Shown here piece by piece: positions 10,650 through 21,312 of a stretch of DNA of 64,000 nucleotides. The number at the start of each line of letters is the position of its first letter. Position 1 is the first letter of the stretch. The position numbers were made by a program, and so were the translations under genes. The DNA is from Aspidapion aeneum (lineage: Eukaryota; Arthropoda; Insecta; Coleoptera; Brentidae): contig OY755041.1 in NCBI GenBank assembly GCA_963576565.1, positions 125,499,995 to 125,563,994 of the forward strand, written 5' to 3'. A model generated the notes under the pieces. That model was not told where the DNA came from. It saw only the letters and a program-made list of their open reading frames with translations, and searched no databases.

Positions 10650-11273
10650 ATAGTTATAGTAGACGTGTGAGCTAATATTTCAAACATAATGGGGTTCCAC
10701 TACTACTTGTATGCAAATAAAGTAAAGATACAGCGAAACTTCTCCTTGCGGACACTTCTATTAAGAGACACTCCCTTTAGGCGGACAAATTTGTTAGAAC
10801 CAAGCTTTTCCCTATTTCTTTACATCCAAAATTTACTCCTATAACCGAACCCTCTATTAACCGGACGCGGACAATTTTGTTTAGTTAAAAAATTCTGAAA
10901 CCTCTCTTAACCGGACACGAACCTCTGACAACGGGACGGAGCACGGCACGACATGGGCATAAATATTATGTAGTATGTTGGCAACAATGCACTCTGCAGC
11001 CGGGGAATTACCTCTTTCCGTTTTAATGCGGAGACTAAATACTTCTGTCGTATTCACAACATATTTTATTCGGCGGGACTGCAGTGTTTAATTTTTATTG
11101 TTCGCTTGGGTAGTAATAGAGATCTTTTTGAAATTGAGCCCAGTCAAACACTTCTTAGTGTACGTGAAAAAGTGGTTAACGTTTCGGAGAAGGAATATCT
11201 ATTAGCACGAAAAATCGCTGAAAAATTTAATATCGAAAAAACTCAAACAGCGGAAATTGTTAATAAATATATA

Positions 11274-12205
11274 CGAGGGTGAATCAAATATAAACAAGCC
11301 TTTGTTTATAAACTAGTTATTTAGAAACATGACAAAAAACAGAAATTTTTTTCTACTTTTCTACACATCCCCCTTATATGTTAATACACTTTTCCCAACG
11401 GTTTGACAGTTTCTTAATCCTGTTTTCATAAAAGGAAGCTGGGCGGGTATCTAACAAGTTGCACACGAATACCTCCACCTCTTCATTGGTCTGAAATTGC
11501 TCGCCTCCCAGTGAATCTTTGACTGGGCCAAACATATGAAAATCGCAAAGTGACAAATTTGGACTGTGTGGAGGGTATTCCAGCACAGTCCAGTGCATTT
11601 CTTTGATTTTGGCCTGTGTTAAAGCTGCCGTATCAGGTCTAGCGTTGTCATGCAGGAGCAACACGTCTTGGATGGGGTGTGCTCTCCTCTTTTGGCGATA
11701 CTCAAGCTTTACCTGGTCGAGTAAGTTGCAGTACTAAGCCGCGTTTATTGTTATTCGCTCGAGCAAAAAATCGACCAACAAAACTCCTCTCCAGTCCCAG
11801 AAAACGGTCGCTAAAACTTTGCCTGCAGAAATGATGGTACGCGGACGACGTGGGTGACTCACGTTGTCGACGCGCTCACGGCCGTCGTTAATTTCTTTGC
11901 ACCAAGTTTTTACAGGTACCCACGAAAGCGTCATATTTCCAAACTGTGCTCGCCATCTGCATCGAATTTCAGCAGGTTTCACGTTTTCGCGTGTAAGAAA
12001 TTTAATGATTATTCTTTGCGCAACACTGCTGTGTACTTTCTTCTCGCTCATTGCGATTGCTCCTGGCCAAATGAGCATCGCGGCACTACCAGCCGCCTAC
12101 ATGCTGCTGAATATCCCTACTCCAAAATTATAACGGCCACGTTCATCTTAAATTACTTTTCCGTTAGTAAGTTTAAAAGGCTTGTTTATATTTGATCCAC
12201 CCTCG
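11274..12205 (-). mobile_element. mariner-like element nested in Tigger
   Basis: Inverted ends CGAGGGTGAATCAAATATAA and TTATATTTGATCCACCCTCG are each flanked by TA, the mariner target duplication. At 932 bp it is shorter than a full mariner (about 1.3 kb), and the transposase frames on the minus strand are broken. Confidence 0.9.
11374..12078 (-). pseudogene. mariner transposase, internally deleted and frame-broken
   Basis: The N-terminal part (12078 downward) contains QRIIIKFLTRENVKPAEI and a helix-turn-helix region ending SHPRRPRTI. The C-terminal part (11664-11374) has HDNARPDTAA, then LEYPPHSPNLSLCDFHMFGP, the second half of the mariner catalytic domain with its D-x(34)-D region. The junction KVLATVFWDWRGVLLVDFL follows directly after the N-terminal part, showing loss of the linker and part of the DDE domain. 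An in-frame stop lies near 11735. It is not functional. Confidence 0.88.
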
Positions 12206-12326
12206 TATATTAAAATTTCGTAGTTCTCTCTCATAAACGGACACCTTCAATAAGCGGACAAAATCGACCAAACCGAGTGTCCGTTTATAGGAGGTTTCAC
12301 TGTTTATCTTTGCTTTTGTCTGTTAG

Positions 12327-12534
12327 ATTTACTGGTTGGTAACAATCGTCAAACTGTTAAGCTTGATTTACAAGGAGCAACACGTGGGCACTCTGCAGAG
12401 GTTGCTAAACATGTGGCTCGAATCAGGCACTGAGAGCTCAGAAGACAACGAAAGTAATACTTCGTTGCCAGGACAAAGAAGCAACGAATCTTCCCAGATT
12501 AATTCTGATCCCACTTCTGATTCCAGTGACACTG
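12327..12534 (+). CDS. tim: timeless exon w3 (start of serine-rich acidic region)
   Basis: The exon encodes 69 residues: [20 protein letters not shown], then an acidic serine-rich run with [12 protein letters not shown] and [11 protein letters not shown]. In fly TIM the corresponding region holds kinase target serines and lies in the PER-binding part of the protein. The exon ends after the first base of a glycine codon (ACTG|gtaggt). Confidence 0.93.
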
Positions 12535-12639
12535 GTAGGTGTACAGTTTGAACCAACTTTTTCAAATACCTTTTCAGAGCATTTTCACACATTTCCAAAA
12601 CATTTCCAGGCTTAAACCAGAACCCTAACTAACCTTATT

Positions 12640-13845
12640 CATATGTTCTGAGGGCACGGCAATGCCTCACCAAGTTCCCGCGCCGTAACTAACTTTTCTT
12701 GAAACATTTCAGCCGATATTATTTTGATCTACCTAAAACCATACTTCGGAATGAGCTACGAATCTCAAACTTCGCATAGTCGTAGATATCCATGGAGTTA
12801 ACAACCCCTCCGAGTTTCATGGAATTCCATAAAGTTGCCACTCACTCACTTACTCACTCACTCATGTATAGATCATCAATATTCTACTGTACTTCGAGAC
12901 ATGCTACAAAGCTGAAATTTGGCAGACTGATAGAAATTATGACCAAACCCCTGGAAAAAATCAAAAAACCCCAAAATTTAAATTTACTTCCCTCCCCTAA
13001 ACATTTAAAGTTATGTAAAAGTAGCATTGCCCACTTCCAGAAATGCTAGAGAGTTGAGCTTTGGCAGACTGATAGGAACTATGATAAAACTATAGGAAAA
13101 AATTAAAACACGTCAAAATTCTAATTTACTTCCCTCCCCTATAAATGTAAAGTTAAATAAAAGTAACATTGCCTACTTCCAGCCATGCTAGAGAGCTGAG
13201 CTTTGGAAGACCGATAGTAACTATGATAAAGTTATAAAAAAAAATTAAATCACCCCAAAATTCTAATTTACTTCCTTCCCCTATAAATGTAAAGTTATGT
13301 AAAAATAACACTGCCCACTTCCAGAAACGCTAGAGAGCTGAACTTTTTAAGACTGAAAGACAATATGATAAAACTATATGAAAAAATTTAACACCAACAT
13401 TTTAATTTACTTCCCTCTCCTATATATGTAAATTTATATAAAACTAACATTGCCCACTTCCAGAAACGCTAGAGAGCTGAGCATTGGAATGCCGATAGAA
13501 ATTATGATAAAACCATGGGAAAAAATTTAAAAAGTCAAATATTTTAATTTACTCTCCTCCCCTATAAATGTAAAGTTATGTAAAAGTAACATTACCCACT
13601 TCCAGAAACGCTAGAGAGCTGAGCATTGAAAGACTGATAGGAACTATAATAAAACTATAGGACAAAATTTAAAAACACGACACTTTTTAATTTATTTCCC
13701 TCCCCTATACATGTAAAGTTATGTAAAAGTAACATTGTGCACTTTCAGAAACGCTAGAGAACTGAGCTTTGGAAGGCTGATGGAAACTACGATTAAACCA
13801 TGGAAAAAATTTACTACTTTAAAAATTAAGTATTATTCAATTCCT
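12640..13845 (+). repeat. About 110-bp tandem satellite, copy 1
   Basis: After a GAGGGCACGGCAATGCC leader, seven to eight degenerate units follow. Each contains AACGCTAGAGAGCTGAGC, CTATGATAAAACTATAGG, TTTACTTCCCTCCCCTAT and TAAAGTTATGTAAAAGTAAC. The same leader and array occur at 59485-60650, and both are followed by the palindromic MITE, so the whole unit moved or was copied together. No coding. Confidence 0.9.
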
Positions 13846-13857
13846 TTAAAAAAGAAG

Positions 13858-14242
13858 TGAAATCATAATAAAAACATTTTATGAAAAAAAAAGCCAAGTA
13901 CGCGAAAATGGCATTCCGTAAAAAGAATTGAGATAAATGTAAAGCCAAGTTCTCCAATACAAATTTCAAAATGAAAGGTTCTTACTAGTTTGGAAATATT
14001 TATCTAAACTTGGCTATTACGGCTGTAAATGACTCTTAGGCACAGTGCTAAATTGAACATAAAGATGTTTGGCTGGAATAGCAAAGTTTAAAAAAATATT
14101 TCCTAACTAGTAAGAACCTTTCATTTTGAAATTTGTATTGGAGAACTTGGCTTTACTTTTATCTCAATCCTTTTTACGGAATACCATTTTCGCGTACTGG
14201 GCTTTTTTTACATGAAATGTTTTTCTTATGATTTTTGATTTT
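13858..14242. mobile_element. Fold-back (palindromic) MITE, copy 1
   Basis: Two arms of about 170 bp are near-perfect inverted repeats: ATCATAATAAAAACATTT and AAGCCAAGTACGCGAAAATG on the left, mirrored on the right by CGCGTACTGGGC and AAATGTTTTTCTTATGAT. Further copies or fragments lie at 48803-49080, 50110-50410 and 60725-60945. No coding. Confidence 0.9.
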
Positions 14243-14549
14243 TCAGAGCATTTTCACACATTTTCAACACATTTCCAGGCTTAAACCAGAACCCTAACTT
14301 ACCTTATTCATATGTTTAAATATTTTACTCTCATCTTTAGAAAATATTTTAATTTCCAGACTACTACATGATGTTTTCAGACTTCCAAAACAGTTCCAAA
14401 CTTTCTACGAACACTTCAAGAATTCCCAACGTGTTCAGTCTTTTTTAGCTTGCTATAATTTTATTTTTGACATTTTCCAGACTTTTTCGGAACTCTTACA
14501 AACTTTTTCAGTAAAAAACCAGGCACTTATTCTCATAATTTATTTGTAG

Positions 14550-14734
14550 GTCGCCATATGATAAGCAAAACTCAACAAACAAATTCTATTACAGAGAAAA
14601 ACTTAAAAATAATCGCAATTCAAAACTGGAACAAAAATTTCGCATCCATCAAAAGGCATTCCAATTGTTCATCCACTGAAATGGAAAGTGGTTCCAGCGG
14701 TATTTTTTCCATGGATCAAAATTCTTCTTCTGAT
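14550..14734 (+). CDS. tim: timeless exon w4 (serine/asparagine-rich)
   Basis: The exon opens with GT to complete the glycine codon from w3 and ends GAT|gtaagt at a codon boundary, 62 codons. It encodes polar sequence with ESGSSGIFSMDQNSSSD. Low conservation is expected for this linker. The call rests on the phase match and the SSMDQ-type serine cluster. Confidence 0.85.
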
Positions 14735-15281
14735 GTAAGTATTAACCAATAAATTTACCAATTCACTGGTGTATTTGCATGTTTTAATACCACAAGTCAA
14801 TTCCTTGTTTAATTGTACAGGGTGATTTTTTATAATTGCAAGATCGCTATAACTCGGTTATTATTGGGAGTAGAAAGTTCAAACAAAAACTGTTCGGTTT
14901 GGTAAATTATGGCCACTTTAGATCCACCATTAGTATTTTTTTATAGGTTATAATATACAGGGGGCGACAATCAGATCAATTTTTTTAAAGGGAACACCCT
15001 ATATATTTTTGTATTTTTAAGTTCCGCAAAAAATTAGCTTTACAGATATATGTAATACTATGGCTCTATCTTTGTTAGTTTTCGAGATATTGACGATTGA
15101 AATTCCGAAAATTAGCAAATTTGAAATTGACGTGTACAGTAAAAATATAAGATGACATTAAAAAGTGGGTGAATGTACCAAAAATTAGTGTGATCATACC
15201 TTTAAGTGAAACATAAAGTTTATTCATCTCGAAAACAATATAAGATATTGTTCAATTCTTACAATATTTTTCATATGACAG
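14735..15281 (+). other. timeless intron w4
   Basis: A TGTACAGGGTG sequence at 14816 and GGGGCGACAATCAG near 14959 resemble ends of other short repeats in the window, but no matching partner was found here. Nothing else is recognised. Confidence 0.6.
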
Positions 15282-15464
15282 CGCAGAAACAGCGACAGCA
15301 CTGAGTCTCATTATTCCCAGCAATTCCCAGAACAACTGTCAGATTTCAAAGATGGCAGCAAACTTGATCAAAATACATCAAGTGGCATCAATTCTAAAAT
15401 CCCGAAAGCGCAGGCGCTTTGCTTTTCAAGTGATATTTTATCAGATTGTGGATACAGTACTCAG
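15282..15464 (+). CDS. tim: timeless exon w5
   Basis: Phase-0 exon of 61 codons between CATATGACAG| and ACTCAG|gtaaag. It encodes polar serine/glutamine-rich sequence (RRNSDSTESHYSQQFPEQL) ending SDILSDCGYSTQ. The SDCGYSTQ box is like a conserved short motif in insect TIM. The exon joins w4 and w6 without frameshift. Confidence 0.88.
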
Positions 15465-15511
15465 GTAAAGCGTTGATTGAATAAACAGTTTAATTGGGGC
15501 TAATAATGCAA

Positions 15512-15672
15512 CTCATTTGTCTTAAATGAGTATACTCATTTGTCTTGAATGAGTATACTCATTTGTCTTGAATGAGTATACTCATTTGTCTTGAATGAGT
15601 ATACTCATTTGTATTGAATGAGTATACTCATTTGTCTTGAATGAGTATACTCATTTGTCTTAAATGAGTTCA
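15512..15672. repeat. Minisatellite of a palindromic 26-bp unit
   Basis: The unit ACTCATTTGTCTTGAATGAG followed by TAT is repeated about six times with single-base changes (TTAAAT, TATTGA). Each unit is itself an inverted repeat (CTCATT...AATGAG). It sits in the intron between timeless exons w5 and w6. Confidence 0.92.
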
Positions 15673-15809
15673 CTCCTGTTTTTAACGATAGCAAACATTT
15701 GTAGTTACTACATAGCTCATTCGGGTTTAATCGACCCACTTATTTGGCATGAATGAAAAACTCACCTTTCCCTTATTTAAATAAAGGTTTTTATGGACGA
15801 AATTTTTAG

Positions 15810-16000
15810 GCAGAAAACCAAGAATGTATTTCAACCTCCAGTAACGAAGATGATCAACCGATGACGAAGCCTGTTCACCATAAACCTCACCATTTGCACA
15901 AACCTAGATTTAACCAAAACAGTAAAAGATCGAACGCAACCCCTGTCGATGAAAGGGAGTTGAGAAGAAAAAAATTAGTTCGACGAAGTAAAACCAATAG
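15810..16000 (+). CDS. tim: timeless exon w6 (basic NLS-like segment)
   Basis: The exon encodes 63 full codons: AENQECISTSSNEDDQP, a histidine-rich KPVHHKPHHLHKP, then the strongly basic ELRRKKLVRRSKTN. The basic cluster fits the nuclear localisation signal of TIM, which lies in the middle of the fly protein. It ends with two bases of a codon (AATAG|gtgtgt) completed in w7. Confidence 0.92.
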
Positions 16001-16340
16001 GTGTGTAAAAGAAGGATACTGAATTAATTATAGACATTAGAAAAGACTAAAATAACGATATTTCATTAACTGTCGCTAATTCTGACATGGTCGTTAATAG
16101 AGCCAAAATAAAAATGAAAAAATTCAGATGAAGTAAAACGAACTGATGTGTAAAGCAATAGAAAAAAATACTGACGCATCGATATTGGAAAATCCCGAAA
16201 TGACAATATTTTATTTTTCCATCAAATACTTCGACATGGTCGATAATAGGGTCAATATTTCGATAATTAATTTAATGTCTCTAATTTCGACATGGTCGAT
16301 AATAGGGTCACTTACTATGACTTTTATTTTTTTGTTTTAG
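16001..16340 (+). repeat. Intron with degenerate GACATGGTCGATAATAGGGTC repeats
   Basis: ACATGGTCGTTAATAGAGCC, CGACATGGTCGATAATAGGG and a second CGACATGGTCGATAATAGGG occur within 250 bp. The pattern resembles the degenerate minisatellites at 34290-34500 and 54240-55210. Function unknown. Confidence 0.65.
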
Positions 16341-16517
16341 CATAAGAATGAAGGGTTTGATTCACCATCTACCAACGAATGAAGACATATCCAATATTCT
16401 GAAAGAGTTCACTGTAGATTTTCTCTTGAAAGGGTTCGGAATCATGGTTCGCGATATTTATACTCAAATATTAACCACTAGCGCAAATGTCTCTATTGAT
16501 TCTTCCCATTTTTTTTG
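16341..16517 (+). CDS. tim: timeless exon w7 (conserved core)
   Basis: The exon reads RMKGLIHHLPTNEDISNILK, then FTVDFLLKGFGIMVRDIY, ending in DSSHFFW. I place the donor at TTTTG|gttagt (16518), not at the equally good TTA|gtaagt three bases on, because only the former leaves TG to join with G of w8 and rebuild the conserved FFWLVSFFLKFA. This is the TIM-family core. Confidence 0.95.
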
Positions 16518-16587
16518 GTTAGTAAGTAATAAAAAAATTATAGGAAATTATTGTTGCTATTATTGTCACTAAAAATGTGTGTTATAC

Positions 16588-17686
16588 TACTATGACGGTT
16601 TAGAACGTTTTTCTACGTTGTCCGACGCCTATTCTCCACCTCCTTCGATCCTGACAATCATCTTCTGTCAGATTTTTTTGACTCATTGATCTTTGGATTG
16701 ACTGTTGCCATTCTAGTTTAGGACGCCCTCTTTTTCTGCGCCTTATTGGTTGCCATTCTAGGACCTGCTTTGGTAATCTTTCGTCGTTCATCCGTTGTAC
16801 ATGGCCGTACCATATCAGTTCCCTTTTAGTGATGTCATCCGTTATGCTTCCCTCGATTCCTATTATTTCTTTTATGATCTTATTTCTTATGTGATCTGTT
16901 CTAGATATTCTCATTGATCTTCTTATTGCATCCATTTCGACACTTTCCATTTTTGTTTTGTATTTTTCTGTTACGCGACAAGTCTCTATATCATACAACA
17001 GCGTGCTTTTCACCATTGTTTCATATATGTTAAATTTTACATTCTTTTTTATCTCTCTCCTCCATAAAATACTGTAACAACATCCAATAACCTTTTTTGC
17101 TTTTACTATTATTTTTTCCAATTCTTTATAGTCTGTTCCTGTCTTATCAAATGTGACACCCAAGTATACATACTCATTCGATGGAGATATTGTTTGTCCA
17201 TTGTCTAATTCTAACTCACTGGATTCGTTTCCAATACATAAGTACTGTGACTTGTTCACGTTCACTGTTAATCCCCACTTTTGGTATTCTTCCATTAATT
17301 TTCTCATCATATACTCCATGTCTTCTTTATCATAAGCTACAATTACTTGGTCGTCAGCAAACTGTAGTGTGTATATGGTAAATCGGTCGTTAAGTTGTAT
17401 TCCTATGCCGTGCACTTTTAGAGCTATTGCGATATATATTTTGAAAAGAGTTGGAGGAATTTTTTGACAGTCGATTTGCAATCTTAATTTTAAATTTTAA
17501 CCCTTTGTATAGTTCTTTTATCGCTTTTATGTATGTATGATTGATATTAGTTTGCTCTAACACTGTTCATAATTTTTCTACTGGGACGGTATCATATGCT
17601 TTTTGTAGGTCCACAAAGGTAACATGAGTTTCTATATTTCTTGCGCTCCTTTTCTCAATTACTTGTTTAAGACAAAAACCATTATT
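16588..17686 (-). mobile_element. 5'-truncated LINE insertion with 16-bp target duplication
   Basis: The element lies on the minus strand between two copies of AAAATGTGTGTTATAC (16572-16587 and 17687-17702). RT motif A (VDLQKAYDTVP near 17600) and motif C (FADDQVI) are visible, with an in-frame stop soon after motif A. The 3' end ends at a CATAGTAG-type tail without a long poly(A). The target duplication shows insertion by target-primed reverse transcription. Confidence 0.92.
16600..17481 (-). pseudogene. LINE reverse transcriptase C-terminal part
   Basis: The open frame of about 293 codons runs from the RT palm (TLQFADDQVIVAYDKEDMEY) through GLTVNVNKSQYLCIGNESS and YVYLGVTFDKTGTD to the C-terminal IWYGHVQRMNDERLPKQVL and RRRKRGRPKLEWQ. 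The N-terminal endonuclease and most of the RT fingers are missing. The closest relative in this window is 9640-10440. A broken copy, not a host gene. Confidence 0.9.
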
Positions 17687-17909
17687 AAAATGTGTGTTAT
17701 ACCAATGATTATACCCCTAGGTAGGCAACCCAACAAACTTAATACAAACAGCGGACAGATGGCTCTGCCGTATATTCATGTGTTCCGATTATGAAACGGC
17801 ATATTTAGGGGTTGTGTAATCATTGGTTATAGAATATTTTTTTTTAAATATGGCACCTTTGCCAGTGTTGTCATGCAGCTATGTTTTACATTGAGTACTT
17901 ATAGGTACA

Positions 17910-18118
17910 CTCGAGGACTTTTTAAATTGCCGCCCTTAAAAATAAAAAATATTCCTATTTGAGAGTCGGGAAAGTAGTTTGAACCAAAACAAAAAAATTG
18001 TGAACCTTACTTCTGTCTGTACACATATATGTTTAAAAATTCAAGTTTTTTGATTTCTTTAAATGATTAATTTTGATTGAAAAAAAATACAGCGGCAATT
18101 TAAAAAGTCCCCGACTGT
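17910..18118. mobile_element. Short TIR element (GACTTTTTAAATTGCCGC)
   Basis: GAGGACTTTTTAAATTGCCG at about 17914 is inverted at 18090-18112 as GCGGCAATTTAAAAAGTCCC. The 200 bp between is non-coding. It ends about 50 bp before timeless exon w8. Confidence 0.75.
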
Positions 18119-18164
18119 ACTTACAATTAGTACATATTACATATATTGACACCTTAAATTTTAG

Positions 18165-18342
18165 GTTGGTATCTTTCTTTTTGAAATTCGCAGTTCAACT
18201 AGAATTGGACCCGGAACACATCAGTTCCGTGCTCTCGTACGAGGTGATCTCGTATTTTATTTTCCAAGGAGTTGTTGTCTACGAGCAATTGGAAAACGCG
18301 CCAGAAAGCCTCGTCGAACCATTTTTACGTAAACTTCATTTG
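18165..18342 (+). CDS. tim: timeless exon w8 (conserved core)
   Basis: The exon completes the tryptophan codon of w7 and encodes LVSFFLKFAVQLELDPEHIS, then VLSYEVISYFIFQGVVVYEQ and a C-terminal LRKLHL. This is among the most conserved TIM segments. It ends at a codon boundary (CATTTG|gtaggt). Confidence 0.96.
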
Positions 18343-18817
18343 GTAGGTTGTAGGGGAACGTGGGGCAGTTCGGTTCGGTTCGGTGGTAATACCGGCCGTC
18401 TAATATACAGGGTGTTCCAAGTTAAGTGTCCATCATTGCTATTTTTTTTATTATTAAAGATAGAAAAATTTTTTTATTAGCAAATTGATAGAATTTTTGA
18501 CGCTTATCTACTTAAATCAAAACAAAAATAAAGCATCGCTTCTGAAGTTTTCATTGAACACCCTGTATTTTATAATTTTTTTCTAATAGGTCTTTCAATT
18601 CTAAACAAAAATTGTCTTATGATTTTTTTTCCTAAAATTAAAAATAATTGCCTAAAATAAAAAATAAAGATATTTTAAATACAAAATTACGTATTGTAAT
18701 TTTATTTGATAGAAAGAAGTCTATACATTATTTTTAACTTTAGGCAAAATAAATGACGGATTTGACACCTTCCTGGCTAGCCTATTATCACACTTCAAGT
18801 TAGGCCATGATAATATA

Positions 18818-20020
18818 CATTGGCGTAGCTAGCCTTGCTTTTCAGGGGGGGCCGTGGCCCCGGTCTATCTTGAACAAAAAGCAAACATAGGTTTTAAAGA
18901 GTCATGCAAAGTGTGCAATGAATAAAAAAAAAATACGCGCATTAAATGTTCTAATATTTTAATATAACAAATTTAATAATACATTTACCAACTTATTTAT
19001 ATGTATACACAGGAAGTATGTTATTCAGCAATTCTACAAAGAAAGTTTTCTACGTCGCTGACTGAAAGCGTCTACCACACTGTCTAAGTCGACCTCAACA
19101 TCTTTTTCTATGAATAACAATGACAAACCTGAGTGTCTCTCGTGAGTCATAGTTGTTCTAAGCCAATTAAAAACTCTCCTCATGGCAGAGAAAGACCTCT
19201 CGCAAGTTGCACTTGAAATTGGAAGAATACTCGCAACTTTAAAAAGTTGGTAGAGGTTTGGATAGGTGTTTTCTGCTATAATGTTGTTTGATAGAATCAT
19301 GACCAACAGTTTGATTTAACCGAAAAATACAATTCTTTAAAACGGTCATTTCTGCTCTTAGAGCAGAAGTATTAATATTAAAAATTTCCCGGTATTGCTC
19401 GTCGAATTTATTCCATTTAACGACGTGGGAAAACTTAATATGAAAATGGTTATGAAATTGTCACCAAAATCGGAAAATTTCCATAAGACACTAAACGCTA
19501 ACCTCAAAAAAACTAAAAAGATTATTATATTTATTTTAGAAAAACAGTTTAAAAAGGTCTTTTATAACCTTACGACATCTACAACCCGATTTTGGAAACA
19601 GATGGGCAAAGGTCGCTATCTTTATTAAATGCGAAATTTAACTTACACTTCTATAATATTTTACAAGATGTCGACAATATGTATGAAATATTCAATATGC
19701 ATAATTATGTTTAAATTTAAAAAATATTTTCGGGAAATTGCATAAGTGCAGAAAAGTTACCGATAATTTAAAGAGAAAAAGCCTAATTCCGCAAGACAAG
19801 GGCTTTTTCCTGAAATGTAAACATTATCTGAATGATTTAAAATTTTAATGCACCTATTTTATTTGAATATTTCCCGAATAATAATAGAAAAGTATGTATT
19901 TTCAGCGTCATGTTCTTTTACTACTAGTCGGTAGGGGAGGCCTAAAATATCTTAAGGGGGGCCTGAGGGACTTCAGGGGGGGCCAGGCCCTCCCTGCCCC
20001 CCCCCCTAGCTACGCCAATG
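18818..20020 (-). mobile_element. hAT element with intact ends, copy 2
   Basis: The element runs CATTGGCGTAGCTAGC...CTAGCTACGCCAATG and is flanked by perfect ATAATATA duplications (18810-18817 and 20021-20028), defining the family ends and its hAT membership. At 1203 bp it holds only the C-terminal transposase fragment, so it is non-autonomous. G/C runs lie just inside both ends. Confidence 0.95.
19034..19306 (-). pseudogene. hAT transposase C-terminal fragment, copy 2
   Basis: Minus-strand frame with YPNLYQLFKVASILPISSAT, then FSAMRRVFNWLRTTMTHERH and ending FSQRRRKLSL. Compared with copy 1 there is an indel near 19275 that breaks the frame upstream. Only the dimerisation domain is present. 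Confidence 0.85.
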
Positions 20021-20034
20021 ATAATATATTAGCC

Positions 20035-20475
20035 TTGAAAACAGTTTTTTGTAAATATCTCACAAACTAAAGCTCCGATATTTTGCTTAATAACACGAAT
20101 TATTGAGCAAAATATAGTCTACTATATTCCGATACGATGCTTCGTTAAAAAGTTAGCATTTTTAAATTTTTTTAATTGTTATTAGCATTAATGGATTTGA
20201 CCAAAATTTAATCAGCTCACTATTTTACCTAAAAATTTTATGAAATCGGTTCAGCGGGTTAGGAGCTATTGTGTTACGGACAGAAATAATATACACACAC
20301 ATACACACAGACACACACACACATACACGCACATACAGATATCACGACGATATTGCTAGGATAGGTCAAAATATATCCAAATAACATATTTTTGGCGTTA
20401 TCTCAAAAAAAAAATTTTCGTCGAAAATAATACCTTCTCTAGCCTTTGCTACGCGGGCTAGGAAGGTAAAAATCA
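20035..20475 (+). repeat. (CA)n-bearing repeat ending in a hairpin, copy 1
   Basis: Blocks GGTTCAGCGGGTTAGGAGCT, ACACACATACACACAGAC, ATCACGACGATATTGCTAGG and the terminal CCTTCTCTAGCC/GGGCTAGGAAGG stem-loop recur at 60950-61315. The hairpin alone recurs at 28425-28460. A hairpin near one end recalls Helitron-type termini, but the CTRR end and AT insertion site were not found. Confidence 0.75.
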
Positions 20476-20931
20476 AAAAAAATAGAATTGAAAGACCTAT
20501 CAGCAAAAATTTAAAAATACAGGATATTCAATTAAAATTTGTTTTATGTTTTTTGAAAAATCTTGAAAACGTGATTTTTTTTAAATGTAAGCATCTTAAA
20601 GAGCTTTAAAAATGCTACTAGTCAATTTAAACTCTTTTCTATCTTTATTAGTAACAAAGTTAACAATGATTGAGTTGGAACACACTGACAATTTTATAAT
20701 GATTTATTTATGAATGAAATATTAATCCTTATTTTCGAAAATCTTATTTTAGACAAATTTAAATAAAAAAGTGAACACATCTACGACAAAAGCCTCTTGT
20801 TTGGAATTGCAGGGGAAACCTGTGCAAGTTGATCATAGGAGCAAGTTCTTAGAGAACCGTGATTTCCCCTCTTTCCCTACCAATTTTTGAATTACATCAA
20901 TGAGTATACCGCGTGAACAAGTTCACACAAG

Positions 20932-21122
20932 CAGTGGCGTATATATGGGGGGGGGCATGGGGGGGCCGGTCCCCCCCCCCGAAGCTAAGACATTTTTGGA
21001 TATTTTCCACATATTTCAAGAATACAAACATAAAATAGCATTAAATACAGCCTCATGAGGTCTCGGCCCCCCCCAAAACTGTCTCGGGCCCACTCCGAAA
21101 CTTTTTTCTATATACGCCACTG
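20932..21122. mobile_element. G/C-run MITE with CAGTGGCGTATATA ends
   Basis: CAGTGGCGTATATATG at the left and CTATATACGCCACTG at the right enclose 190 bp with runs of 8-10 G or C. It is probably a hAT MITE like the one at 730-916, but the flanks do not give a clear 8-bp duplication. Confidence 0.65.
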
Positions 21123-21169
21123 CATCTAAGGGTTACATTTCCATAAGAGGATAAAAACAGATAGAGTAT

Positions 21170-21312
21170 AAATAGCATTTATCAAAAGGAGACGTGATAC
21201 GCACGAATCCAGCAGAAAGCTTTGCAGCGTTGTCAAAGATAACCTTGATAAATTACTACAGGCGCACGCGGTCGCACTCGTCAAGGGGTGGACAATCTGA
21301 AACATTTTTTTA
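21170..21312. repeat. GC-richer repeat shared with 50935-51055
   Basis: AGCAGAAAGCTTTGCAGCG, AACCTTGA and CTACAGGCGCACGCGGTCGC occur in the same order at both places. Function unknown. It does not carry a convincing open frame. Confidence 0.75.

Larger units (their letters stand above)
10731..12302 (+). mobile_element. Second Tigger/pogo-like element, interrupted by a mariner
   Basis: The termini CAGCGAAACTTCTCC and GGAGGTTTCACTG are diverged forms of those at 7091-9185. Interior blocks near 10930-11090 match the first copy in reverse orientation. The transposase remnant reads VREKVVNVSEKEYLLARKIA. A mariner-like element interrupts it at 11274. The right end abuts the acceptor of timeless exon w3. 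Confidence 0.78.
6811..12326 (+). other. timeless intron w2
   Basis: This 5.5 kb intron is almost entirely two Tigger-like elements (7091-9185 and 10731-12302), with a short repeat and a hAT element between them. The second Tigger ends only 24 bp before the next exon, leaving just its polypyrimidine tract and AG. Confidence 0.85.

Noticed and set aside
15512..15672. CRISPR-like regular repeats
   Set aside because: The units are head-to-tail without unique spacers and lie in an animal intron, so it is a minisatellite.
16519..16524. Donor TTA|gtaagt for timeless exon w7
   Set aside because: It would leave the next exon out of frame and lose the conserved FFWLVSFFLKFA. The gttagt donor three bases earlier restores it.
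18073..18480. A single 135-codon gene across the timeless exon w8
   Set aside because: Only 18165-18342 shows TIM similarity; the rest is intron read-through with clear splice sites at both ends.
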